Shown here: positions 50,501 to 58,873 of the stretch, in pieces
Position numbering within the stretch: the stretch's first letter is position 1
How the letters are laid out: each line of letters begins with the position of its first letter
Assembly: GCA_021812985.1 (NCBI GenBank)
Contig: JAKAMG010000010.1
Coordinates: forward strand, 1-64,000
Length of the DNA: 64,000 nt
Direction: 5' to 3'
DNA from: Bacteroidota bacterium
GTDB lineage: Bacteria; Bacteroidota; Ignavibacteria; Kryptoniales; JAKASW01
Made by a program: the position numbers and the translations under genes
The notes under the pieces: generated by a model
What the model saw: the letters and a program-made list of their open reading frames with translations, nothing else
Told to the model about the DNA's origin: nothing
Databases searched by the model: none

Positions 50501-51235
50501 TCATTCAGAAAGATCGATCATCTTGATATTGCCAATATAGGCCGTCACCTTGTCACCCTTGAGATCCCTGAGCTTCGCCACCACCCCTTCAATCCGTTCG
50601 GTGTTCTCCTTCATGATGGCGAGGTAGCTTAGTATGTCAGGAGGTATCTGCTTTCGCTGAAGGACGTTTATGGCAAGCTTAAGCGCGGCGAGCGGGTTGT
50701 TGAGCTCGTGCGAGATTGTCACTATGAGGCTCTTTATCCCGTCTATCCTCTCTCGCTGCGCGATCTTGTTCACCTCGGCTTCCGCAAGCTTGTCGCGAAG
50801 TCTAACGCGTTCGACGACGTTAAGTATTATGCTCGGGAGAATTGAAGTTATGGCCTCTTCCTTCAGCAGGTAGTCTTCCACATCTAACTTCATCGCCTCG
50901 ATGGCGATCTTGAAATCGATTGCGTTTGTGAGGAAGACCAGTGGAATACGGATGCCTTTCTCGCGAATCATGCGCGCCGTCTCAAGGCCATTCATCCCCG
51001 GAAGCTGATAGTCCAGCAATATGACATCGAGGTTTTGACTGTCCTGCAGGAACTTCAGCGCGTCCTCGCCAGTCTCAACCCACACAAGATTGAACTCCGC
51101 GTCCTTGTAGGGTTTTAGATAAAGACGAGCCAGTTTTGGAATATCCGGATCGTCTTCAATCATCATTATGTTGAGTTCACGCTTTTCCATCGCAAAAAGC
51201 TTCCTGATGTCGGTAACAGAGTTTAAGGCTTCCAT
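50501..51235 (-). CDS. Receiver-HisKA protein without ATPase domain
   Basis: A 244-residue signalling protein. Receiver domain about 20-145: 'IMMIEDDPDIPKLARLYL', phospho-Asp in 'LDVILLDYQLPGMNGLE', 'VFLTNA', 'DYLLKEEA'. A coiled linker follows, then a dimerisation/histidine phosphotransfer helix with an H-box 'LIVTISHELNNPLAALKL' at about 180-197. The protein ends about 45 residues later with no N, G1 or G2 boxes of a HATPase domain. It cannot autophosphorylate and may relay phosphate or act as a docking partner for the adjacent sigma-54 regulator. Lies 30 bases after ftsZ; no frameshifted ATPase remnant is seen downstream, where the next gene begins after four bases. Confidence 0.85.
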   Translation of the reverse strand: MEALNSVTDIRKLFAMEKRELNIMMIEDDPDIPKLARLYLKPYKDAEFNLVWVETGEDALKFLQDSQNLDVILLDYQLPGMNGLETARMIREKGIRIPLVFLTNAIDFKIAIEAMKLDVEDYLLKEEAITSILPSIILNVVERVRLRDKLAEAEVNKIAQRERIDGIKSLIVTISHELNNPLAALKLAINVLQRKQIPPDILSYLAIMKENTERIEGVVAKLRDLKGDKVTAYIGNIKMIDLSE

Positions 51236-51265
51236 GTGATTATTCCAATCCTGTTTTTCGGGGTA

Positions 51266-52510
51266 TCAGTCCATCACCTTTCTCAGAAAAGCGGGTCTCT
51301 CGCCAGGTTTTGGCGCCGGAGAATCGTCAGGATTCTCTTCCTCATCCAGCTTGTTGAGGTGAATGTTGATGCCATTTCGCTCAAAAGTGGGCTCGTCGAA
51401 TGAGCGCCAGTCCGGCTTGAGCGTCCAGGTCTGCTCTTTGGTCTTCTCCTTATCCTTGATTGTCAGCCTGCGTCTCGGATCGGGCGTAGGAGTGGGAAGA
51501 GGCTGGGGGCGATTGTTCAGGCCGGCGGCGATCACGGTCACTATCACTTCCTTCTCGATCTTCTCGTCTATCGACACGCCGACAATCACCTTGCTCTCGT
51601 CGTCGCCGTTCTTGGCCACGCCGCGGACGGTCTTGACGATCTCATCGTATTCATGAAGTCCGAAACTGGATCCGGCCGTAATGCTGACAAGGATTCCCTC
51701 GACCCTCTCGAGCGAGATCTCTTCGAGAAGAGGGTTCGATATGGCCGCAGAGGCGGCCTCCGCCGAGCGCCTGTCTCCGCTCGCAATGCCGGTCCCGATG
51801 ATGGCATCCCCTCTGGAGGCAAGGACGGTCCTGACGTCTGCAAAGTCCACGTTGACGAAACCGGGTCTCGTGATTATCTCGGATATTCCGCGTATGGCAT
51901 CGTAGAGCACATCGTAGATCTTCTGAAGCGACGCGAGGTAGCCCGCCGATTTATCCGAAATAGTCAGGAGCTTCTCGTTCGGAATCACTATCAACGCATC
52001 GACATACTTCTTCAGCTCTTCGATGCCGGTTTCGGCGTTGCGCATGCGCTCTTTAGCCTCGTTGCTGAAAGGCTTCGTGACCACGGCAACGACAAGTGGG
52101 GTCGGCTCCTCCTGTCCGTCTTTCTTCATTTCATCGCGGTCGACTCCCTTTAGGATGCTCGCGATCACCGGTGCGGCGCCAGTTCCGGTTCCGCCACCCA
52201 TGCCGGCAGTCAGGAAGACCATGTCGCTGTCCTTCAGCGCGCGGTATATCTCGTCGCGCGCTTCGAGCGCAGCCCGCCTGCCAATTTCAGGATTGGACCC
52301 AGCGCCGAGTCCGCGCGTCGTGCTCTTGCCGATCTGGATCCTGTTCGGCGCGCTGCTCCTCTCGAGGTCCTGCATATCTGTGTTCACCGATATCAGATCT
52401 ACGCCATGGATTCCTCGCTTGGCTATGCTGTTGATGGCGTTCCCGCCGCATCCGCCAACGCCCACTACTCTTATCCGCGGCCCTTGTTTCTCTGTGTCTA
52501 ACTCGAACAC
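51266..52510 (-). CDS. ftsZ: Cell division protein FtsZ
   Basis: A 414-residue tubulin-like GTPase that forms the Z ring. G-box 'VVGVGGCGGNAINSI', tubulin signature 'GMGGGTGTGAAP' (GGGTGTG at 105-111), 'GFVNVDFADV' T7-region, a variable linker with a Pro-rich stretch near 330 and a C-terminal tail 'PGERPAFLRKVMD' that should bind FtsA. The start is GTG at 52510 with AAGGAGG about ten bases upstream. Confidence 0.98.
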   Translation of the reverse strand: MFELDTEKQGPRIRVVGVGGCGGNAINSIAKRGIHGVDLISVNTDMQDLERSSAPNRIQIGKSTTRGLGAGSNPEIGRRAALEARDEIYRALKDSDMVFLTAGMGGGTGTGAAPVIASILKGVDRDEMKKDGQEEPTPLVVAVVTKPFSNEAKERMRNAETGIEELKKYVDALIVIPNEKLLTISDKSAGYLASLQKIYDVLYDAIRGISEIITRPGFVNVDFADVRTVLASRGDAIIGTGIASGDRRSAEAASAAISNPLLEEISLERVEGILVSITAGSSFGLHEYDEIVKTVRGVAKNGDDESKVIVGVSIDEKIEKEVIVTVIAAGLNNRPQPLPTPTPDPRRRLTIKDKEKTKEQTWTLKPDWRSFDEPTFERNGINIHLNKLDEEENPDDSPAPKPGERPAFLRKVMD

Positions 52511-52527
52511 GTTGTTATGCCTCCTTC

Positions 52528-53859
52528 TTAGACATTGTCTATGTTTTTGTTAATAAACTTCTTGAGGAACTGGACACCTTTTCCAATTCCAAACGGATCC
52601 TTCTTCTGCGAAGCCGGATTCTTTTCAGGCTTCTCGCCCTTTGCCGAAGGGTTATCAGCAGGTTCCTCACGCTCATGAACCTGTTCTGGAAATTCTATCG
52701 TAGACTTGCCCACGCCTCTCTTAAGACCGTACTGAACGAGTCCCACAGCGGTGGCATACATGGGATTCTCCACTTCACGGGCGAAACCTCCGTCAAACGT
52801 CTGCGGTATTCCGATCTTCGCCGGCACGCCAAGCACGTATTCAACGAGCTCCGGCATTCCCTTGAGCAGCGCCCCGCCGCCCGTCAGGACTATGCCCGCC
52901 GACAGATGACGCGAATAACCCGACCTCTTAACCTCCATCGCCACGATGTCGAGCAGCTCTTCGATACGGGGCTGAATTATCTGAGCAAGGAGCTTCTTAT
53001 TTATCTCTATCGGCTTCCTTCCACCAATTCCCGGGATGAGTATCGGCTCGTCGTCCACCACTTCCGACACCATCGCATAGCCATGATTGACCTTAAGGTC
53101 CTCAGCCTGCTCCGGGAGTATTCCCAACCCTTTTCGGATATCCGTCGTTATGTGGTCACCCGCTATTGGTATGACCGCCGTGTGCCTTATGGTCCTGTCT
53201 TCGAAAACGGCTAGGTCAGTCGTGCCACCTCCGATGTCAAGCAGCGCGACGCCGACTTCCTTCTCGTCCTCCGTGAGAACCGAATAGCTTGAGGCGAGAG
53301 GCTGGAGCACGAGTTCGTCCACCTTAAGTCCCGCACGTTCCACGCACTTGTGTATGTTCTGCGCGGCGGTGACGAGGCCGGTCACGACGTGCATGGATGC
53401 CTCCACACGCACCCCCGCCATACCGATCGGATCATGCGTAACCGTCTGACCGTCGATGATGAACTCCTGCGGGATGATGTGGATGATCTCCCTGTCGCGC
53501 GACAGATGGACCCGCTTCGCGTCCTCTATCAGCCTGTCGATGTCGGACTCGGTGATCTCGTGGTCCGGATTGCTTATGGTGATTATGCTGTTAGTCTTGA
53601 AACTGTCTATGTGCTCACCGGCGATGCCAACTATGGCGCTCTTTATCTTCGTGCCGGGTTTTGACTCGGCTATCTGTATGGCCTCCTGAATCGACTTGAC
53701 TGTCCTGTCGATATTGGCGACCACGCCGCGGCTCATGCCGCCGGATTTGCTCGTCCCGATTCCCAGAACGTTGAGCCTGCCGTTCTGATCGCTCTCGACG
53801 ACGAGTGCGCAGACTTTCGTCGTACCGATGTCGAGGGCTACAATTATGCTGTTATTCAT
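52528..53859 (-). CDS. ftsA: Cell division protein FtsA
   Basis: A 443-residue actin-like membrane tether for FtsZ. 'IVALDIGTTKVCALVVE' (phosphate 1), 'ALLDIGGGTTDLAVFED' (phosphate 2), 'GIVLTGGGALLKGM' (adenosine) are present, and 'HIIPQEFIIDGQ' marks the FtsA-specific 1C subdomain. The C-terminus ends in a Lys-rich amphipathic stretch ('KGVQFLKKFINKNIDNV'), the expected membrane-targeting helix. Ends 17 bases before ftsZ. Confidence 0.98.
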   Translation of the reverse strand: MNNSIIVALDIGTTKVCALVVESDQNGRLNVLGIGTSKSGGMSRGVVANIDRTVKSIQEAIQIAESKPGTKIKSAIVGIAGEHIDSFKTNSIITISNPDHEITESDIDRLIEDAKRVHLSRDREIIHIIPQEFIIDGQTVTHDPIGMAGVRVEASMHVVTGLVTAAQNIHKCVERAGLKVDELVLQPLASSYSVLTEDEKEVGVALLDIGGGTTDLAVFEDRTIRHTAVIPIAGDHITTDIRKGLGILPEQAEDLKVNHGYAMVSEVVDDEPILIPGIGGRKPIEINKKLLAQIIQPRIEELLDIVAMEVKRSGYSRHLSAGIVLTGGGALLKGMPELVEYVLGVPAKIGIPQTFDGGFAREVENPMYATAVGLVQYGLKRGVGKSTIEFPEQVHEREEPADNPSAKGEKPEKNPASQKKDPFGIGKGVQFLKKFINKNIDNV

Positions 53860-53868
53860 TTAAATGCC

Positions 53869-54645
53869 TCAGTTTTCTTTTCCGCCTGGTCCCTTCATCG
53901 CAATCTGATTGTGAAGGCTTCCGGATAGCGTTCCGAGAACGATCTGTCCGTTGAACCTCAGATCGACGTAACTGTAATTCGGGGTGGCATTGCTGTTGTC
54001 CACATCTGTCAGAAACTTCTGGAGATAAAGGAGCTTCCTCTCGAAATCGTTCGTGCCTATGATTACGGGAAGGGATGAAGCCGTGGTGTAGGCAACGAGA
54101 TTGCCGCCGTCCAGCCTTACCTCTGCGATATTAGCAGTCAAAGCAGGACCGTACGCCTGAGTGTCCTGGATAAACTTCACAGCCTGCATCAGCGCGCCCC
54201 TCGCCGTGTCGCCCACCCCGAGCTGGCCCTGCACATTCGTTATAACAGGCATGTTGTTTTTCCGCTGCATAGGAAGAGGAAGCATGATCCCGTTCCCGTC
54301 AACCGATAACATCGTGGAACCCGTCGCGACGATCGCTATCGGGTCGCGCTCGCTGACTGTTATCGTAAGGTCGTACGGAAGTGCTCTGACCACAACGGCG
54401 CGGTCCACGAATGGACTCTGCTCGACGTTGCGCGCTATCTTCATGAGGTTGAGCGCGTAAAGCGGCGCGCCTATCGGTACCTCAGCGAGCGAGCGCACCT
54501 CGTCTCCCGTCAGGATCCGCGTGTCATACACCTTCACCTTCTCAACGGCAAGCTGCCTTTTCCAATTCTGGGCGAGGAGAAACAGAGCCATCAAAAGGCT
54601 TATCGACAGTATGAAGCTCAGGTATGTCCTTTCTATCTTGGGCAT
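53869..54645 (-). CDS. ftsQ: Cell division protein FtsQ/DivIB
   Basis: A 258-residue bitopic protein: short cytoplasmic part, one membrane helix (about 9-25), a POTRA domain ('YDTRILTGDEVRSLAEVPIG', 'VDRAVVVRALPYDLTITVSE', 'RDPIAIV') and a beta domain. It links early and late division proteins. Located between murC and ftsA, its usual dcw position; spacing is three bases to murC and nine to ftsA. Confidence 0.92.
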   Translation of the reverse strand: MPKIERTYLSFILSISLLMALFLLAQNWKRQLAVEKVKVYDTRILTGDEVRSLAEVPIGAPLYALNLMKIARNVEQSPFVDRAVVVRALPYDLTITVSERDPIAIVATGSTMLSVDGNGIMLPLPMQRKNNMPVITNVQGQLGVGDTARGALMQAVKFIQDTQAYGPALTANIAEVRLDGGNLVAYTTASSLPVIIGTNDFERKLLYLQKFLTDVDNSNATPNYSYVDLRFNGQIVLGTLSGSLHNQIAMKGPGGKEN

Positions 54646-54648
54646 TCT

Positions 54649-56070
54649 CTATCTTCCGGGCTTCTGCCTCGTCCCCTTTCCCTTAGCCGGCGATCCCTTC
54701 GAGAGAAGGCCGATAAATTCTTCGCCATACCTGGAGATGTCTCCGGCACCCAGCGTGACCACTATGTCGCCGGGCCTCCTTATCTTCATCAGAAATTCAG
54801 GCAACTGCTGTTTGTCCTGGACGTAATGCGCTTCCTTGTGTCCGAAGGCACGCGCGTCGTTGACGATAAGTTCCCCCGTGACTCCCTGTATTGGCTCCTC
54901 GCGGGCCGGATACACCTCCGTCACGACGAGCACATCTGCGTTCAAGAAGCTCCTCCCGAACTCGTCGTGGAAATCCCTTGTCCTTGAATAAAGATGAGGC
55001 TGAAACACGGCGACCACTCTTCTCTGAGGCCAGCCAGACTTCAACGCTGACAAAGTTGCCTGCACCTCCGTAGGATGGTGCGCGTAATCATCCACGACCA
55101 TCACCCCTTCCGTTTCGGCCTTTATTTCTATTCTCCTGTAAACGCCTGCGAAGGACTCCACGGCCTTTCTTATCTTCTGGAAATCGATCCCGAGTTCGAG
55201 CCCAATCCCTATTGCGGCCATCGAGTTCTTTATGTTGTGCAAGCCGGGGACGTTCAGCGTTATCTCACCTAGATTCTTCCCGCGGTGGAGGAGACTGAAA
55301 GTGCTCCTGCTCTCGTGGAAGGAAATGTTCACCGCGCGAAGATCGGACTGCGCATTCAGGCCGTAAGTAACGACTTTCTTCCTTATCAGCGGCAGTATTT
55401 CCTGTATCGAAGGCTCGTCGAGACACAGAATTACGAAGCCGTAAAATGGGACTTTGTTCGCGAATTCCACGAAGGCTCTCTTGATGTCCTCAAGGTCGGT
55501 GTAGATGTCAAGGTGCTCCCTCTCAAGCGTGGTGATCGCAGCAATGACGGGAGTGAGCTGAAGGAAGGAACGGTCGAACTCATCCGCCTCGACTACTATG
55601 TAATCGCCGTGACCGAGCCGCGCGTTCGTCCCGCCGAGGCTTGAGAGCTTTCCCCCGACGATGACGGTCGGGTCGAGGCCGCCTTCCATAAGGATCAGGC
55701 TTGCCATGCTCGTCGTCGTCGTCTTGCCGTGCGTCCCGGCAATCGCGATGCCGTACTTCATCCTCATAAGTTCAGCAAGCATCTCCGCCCTGCGGATCAC
55801 GGGTATCTTCTTTTCCGCCGCGGCCACAAGTTCCGGATTGTCCATGTGAACAGCGGACGAGTACACGACTACATCCGCCTCATCGAGGTTCTTTGCTGAG
55901 TGTCCCTTGTAAATTCTCGCACCGAGTTTCTCAAGCCGCTCAGTTATATCGCTCAGCTGTCGGTCTGACCCGGAAACCTCAAACCCCTGATCCAGAAGGA
56001 TTTCGCCGATTCCGCTCATCCCTATTCCGCCGATGCCGACCATGTGTATCTTTCGGACGCTCTTAAACAT
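54649..56070 (-). CDS. murC: UDP-N-acetylmuramate--L-alanine ligase
   Basis: A 473-residue Mur ligase that adds L-Ala to UDP-MurNAc. 'KIHMVGIGGIGMSGIGEIL' is the N-terminal nucleotide fold, 'AIAGTHGKTTTTSMASLILM' the ATP loop, 'VVEADEFDRSFLQL', 'HHPTEVQATL' and 'LYSRTRDFHDEFG' further family blocks. The frame opens at 56112, but the ATG at 56070 fits the family N-terminus. It overlaps the preceding small membrane protein gene by eight bases. No murB or ddl follows; ftsQ comes next. Confidence 0.97.
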   Translation of the reverse strand: MFKSVRKIHMVGIGGIGMSGIGEILLDQGFEVSGSDRQLSDITERLEKLGARIYKGHSAKNLDEADVVVYSSAVHMDNPELVAAAEKKIPVIRRAEMLAELMRMKYGIAIAGTHGKTTTTSMASLILMEGGLDPTVIVGGKLSSLGGTNARLGHGDYIVVEADEFDRSFLQLTPVIAAITTLEREHLDIYTDLEDIKRAFVEFANKVPFYGFVILCLDEPSIQEILPLIRKKVVTYGLNAQSDLRAVNISFHESRSTFSLLHRGKNLGEITLNVPGLHNIKNSMAAIGIGLELGIDFQKIRKAVESFAGVYRRIEIKAETEGVMVVDDYAHHPTEVQATLSALKSGWPQRRVVAVFQPHLYSRTRDFHDEFGRSFLNADVLVVTEVYPAREEPIQGVTGELIVNDARAFGHKEAHYVQDKQQLPEFLMKIRRPGDIVVTLGAGDISRYGEEFIGLLSKGSPAKGKGTRQKPGR

Positions 56071-56557
56071 TTCCCGCTTCCTTCGCCTCCCGATTTTCAG
56101 TGATGGGGTCAACTTTTTGACTTAATTCCCTGAAAGTCTCGATCATCCCATTCTCGTCATGGAAGTGCACGGGATTGATGCGCATCGCCCTCAGATGAGA
56201 CTTCAACTTCAACCTTATCACCTTGTAACTCCCGCGCACCTTCATGCGCTTCGCCTTGCCAACCTTGATCCACTCGACATCCGACAGGGGGACTTCCCTG
56301 CTGTCGAACCTGTTCCTGAACACGATCGATCTGTCAGTCACTTCAACGTCGCGCTGGTACAGCATGTTGAAGCCGAGAACAATCACGGAGTAAACAAGGA
56401 CCGCGATGAAGGCGTATACGATCGGGTCCCTGAATACGAACCTGAACTCGCTTTCGCCGAAAGTCCCTCTGACGACGGCATAAAGTATGGTGGCAAGCGC
56501 GTAGACGGCCACCGACTGATAATAGAATTCGAACCTGCGCTTGAAGTGCCTACTCAC
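56063..56557 (-). CDS. Small membrane protein within the dcw cluster
   Basis: A 164-residue protein of unknown function between murG and murC, overlapping each by eight bases. Two hydrophobic segments (about 15-31 'VAVYALATILYAVVRG' and 45-65 'IVYAFIAVLVYSVIVLGFNM') are followed by a soluble region of PH-like character ('VEVTDRSIVFRNRF', 'VPLSDVEWIKVGKAKR', 'YKVIRLKLKSHLRAM'). This layout recalls small membrane-anchored bPH-like proteins. Tight overlaps suggest a role in envelope growth or division, an inference from position only. Confidence 0.75.
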   Translation of the reverse strand: MSRHFKRRFEFYYQSVAVYALATILYAVVRGTFGESEFRFVFRDPIVYAFIAVLVYSVIVLGFNMLYQRDVEVTDRSIVFRNRFDSREVPLSDVEWIKVGKAKRMKVRGSYKVIRLKLKSHLRAMRINPVHFHDENGMIETFRELSQKVDPITENREAKEAGNV

Positions 56558-57647
56558 GTCCCGCGATCCTCAGCACAGACTTAGCTATGACTTCAGCCGC
56601 GTCCTCGTGGGACATGGCTTGAAGGTTATCCCTCATCGACACAAGGCGAGAAGGCTTATCTACGAGTCCCAATATTTCAGCGGCGAATTTTTGTTCCGCC
56701 CCGGATTCTTCAACCATTACCGCCGCGCCTCCTTCCACGAGAGCGCGCGCGTTTTCAACCTGATGGTTTGCCGCGGCGTAAGGATAAGGGACTATAAGCG
56801 AGGGGAGATTGAAATAGATGAGTTCGGCAACGGTAGTAGCACCGCCTCTGCAGACGGCAAGGTCAGCCGCCGCGTAGGCGTGATCCATTTTCTCTATGAA
56901 TTTTTCTATCCTGATAAACTCCAGCCTATCAGGATTATCTTTGAAGCTCCCGACGATTCTCTCGTAATCGACGGAGCCCGTCTGCCAAATCAATTGGTAA
57001 TTGCGGCTTATTAACTCGTCAACGACTTTTAATACGGCACTGTTGAGATTCACTGCTCCAAGACTGCCGCCCGTGACAAGGAGCGTTTTTCTCCCCGTGC
57101 CAAGACCGAAGAACTTAAGCGCTTCCTCTCGCTCAAGCTTCGGTAATTTTCTTACGGGGCTACCCGTGACAAACAAGCTGCGGCGCACACGAAAATACTT
57201 TTTGGATGACTCAAATGCAATGTGGATCTCGCGCGCGAAAGGAGAGAATAGCCTCGTCATCGCTCCCGGATAACTGTTATGCTCCTGGAGCACGATCGGT
57301 GTTCCCGTAATCACGGCAGCCGCGCAGACCGGACCGGACACATATCCGCCCGTGCCCACGACGACGTCAGGCTTGTAGCTGATAAGAAGCTTCATGGACT
57401 GCGCCACGGACACGACTACCTTCAGCGGAAGGAGGAAGTTCGAGAGTTTGAGCTTCCTCGAGAAGCCGCCGATCCAGATAGACCTGAACTTGTATCCGAG
57501 CTGCGGCACGATCCGAGCCTCTATCTTATTTTTTGTTCCTACGAACATCACATCCACATCCTTAGTCGTCAAGAGCCTCTCGGCAATCGCGATTGCCGGA
57601 AAGACGTGTCCACCGGTGCCGCCTCCCGCGAATACCACGCGCACCAT
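56550..57647 (-). CDS. murG: UDP-GlcNAc transferase, lipid II synthesis
   Basis: A 365-residue GT28 enzyme that adds GlcNAc to lipid I. 'VVFAGGGTGGHVFPAIAIAE' and 'LLVTGGSLGAVNLN' flank the acceptor site; 'YAAADLAVCRGGATTVAELI' and 'PYPYAAANHQVENARALVE' bind UDP-GlcNAc. The ATG overlaps the ftsW stop by one base (TGATG). Confidence 0.97.
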   Translation of the reverse strand: MVRVVFAGGGTGGHVFPAIAIAERLLTTKDVDVMFVGTKNKIEARIVPQLGYKFRSIWIGGFSRKLKLSNFLLPLKVVVSVAQSMKLLISYKPDVVVGTGGYVSGPVCAAAVITGTPIVLQEHNSYPGAMTRLFSPFAREIHIAFESSKKYFRVRRSLFVTGSPVRKLPKLEREEALKFFGLGTGRKTLLVTGGSLGAVNLNSAVLKVVDELISRNYQLIWQTGSVDYERIVGSFKDNPDRLEFIRIEKFIEKMDHAYAAADLAVCRGGATTVAELIYFNLPSLIVPYPYAAANHQVENARALVEGGAAVMVEESGAEQKFAAEILGLVDKPSRLVSMRDNLQAMSHEDAAEVIAKSVLRIAGRE

Positions 57648-58873
57648 CAGCTGTATATCCTCCCGACGACGGGATCATTGTTCCTCACATTTGTCTTCTT
57701 CGAAACATTCCGCTCCGACGGCGGGGCGGCTGTCGGTGATTCGCCTGCAACTTCTGACAGCTCAGGAATCTGCTTCGACACGTTGAGCAGTATTCCCACG
57801 GCTATGGAATTGGTTATCATGGCGGTCCCGCCGTAGCTGATAAAGGGCATCGGTAGGCCGGTGGTCGGGAAGAGCCCGATCGCGACCCCCGCATTGACGA
57901 ACGCGTAAAAACATATTCCGCTCGTTATCCCGATTGCGAGAAGATATCCAAACCTGTCGGGCGCCCGTTTGGCAATTGCGGTTCCTCGAAAAGCGAGGAA
58001 GAGAAAGACAAGAAGTATGAGGAGCGAACCCCACAACCCGTACTCTTCACCGATGATCGAGTAAATGAAGTCCCCGTACGATTCGGGGAGGAAGAGATTG
58101 CGCTGTTTGCTGTTGCCCGGCCCGACGCCGAATATTCCGCCGTTGCCGAACCCTATTATTGACTGCCTGACCTGGTAATTGCCGGAGCCATGGTTGATCC
58201 AGGTTTCAATTCTGTGGACGCGGTATGCCTCGAAGACCAGGACCACAGCTCCTATCAACACAGCGGCTCCAACGAGCGCCGCGAAGTGCGACTTCCGCAC
58301 GCCTCCCGTTAGGAAAATCATGCCCACCACCGCAATAATCATCAAAGCCGTGCTGAAATTCGGCTGGAGCACAATCATACCCGCGATTAGCGCAGTCGCC
58401 CCTATCGGGGTTATCAGGTTCCTGTAATCCCCCAGCTTCTCCGCGTTTTCCGCCAGATAGCCGGCAGTAAAGAACAGTATTGCCATCCTGGCGATCTCGG
58501 ACGGCTCGAAGCTGAATATTCCGAGATGGATCCATCTGGCCGCGCCCTTTATAATGACGCGCTGACCAATCGCTACAAGAAGTAAAAGTGCCGACAGGGC
58601 GAGGAGATGGACCGCATACTTCTGATACTTGTGGTAATCAATTTTGGCAATGGCGAAAATTAGAACCATCCCGATTACGACTTTGAAGAGATGACTCCGG
58701 AGAAGATACGCGGGGTTCTGGAATTTCAGCTCCGCCCAGAACGCGCTGGCGCTGTAAACGACGACGAGGCTCATGAACATCAGCGAGAGTACGGCGAAGA
58801 GGAACCACTTATCGGCGGTCCTGAACGGCGTACGGGGTGACTTCCCGGATGTATTTGAAAGTTGTCGGCTCAA
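57647..58873 (-). CDS. ftsW: Peptidoglycan polymerase FtsW (SEDS family)
   Basis: A 408-residue protein with about ten membrane helices. 'LFFTAGYLAE', 'LQPNFSTALMIIAVVGMIFL', 'SIIGFGNGGIFGVGPGNSKQ', 'FLPESYGDFIYSIIGEEYGL' and 'TTGLPMPFISYGGTAMITNS' are SEDS signatures including the catalytic-region Asp/Glu loop. It polymerises septal glycan with a partner PBP3/FtsI not in this window. A polar tail of about 35 residues extends beyond the last helix. Confidence 0.96.
   Translation of the reverse strand: MSRQLSNTSGKSPRTPFRTADKWFLFAVLSLMFMSLVVVYSASAFWAELKFQNPAYLLRSHLFKVVIGMVLIFAIAKIDYHKYQKYAVHLLALSALLLLVAIGQRVIIKGAARWIHLGIFSFEPSEIARMAILFFTAGYLAENAEKLGDYRNLITPIGATALIAGMIVLQPNFSTALMIIAVVGMIFLTGGVRKSHFAALVGAAVLIGAVVLVFEAYRVHRIETWINHGSGNYQVRQSIIGFGNGGIFGVGPGNSKQRNLFLPESYGDFIYSIIGEEYGLWGSLLILLVFLFLAFRGTAIAKRAPDRFGYLLAIGITSGICFYAFVNAGVAIGLFPTTGLPMPFISYGGTAMITNSIAVGILLNVSKQIPELSEVAGESPTAAPPSERNVSKKTNVRNNDPVVGRIYS

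Noticed and set aside
50501..51235. Receiver-HisKA protein as a frameshifted histidine kinase
   Set aside because: Only four bases separate its stop from the next gene, and no ATPase-domain sequence was seen in any frame nearby.
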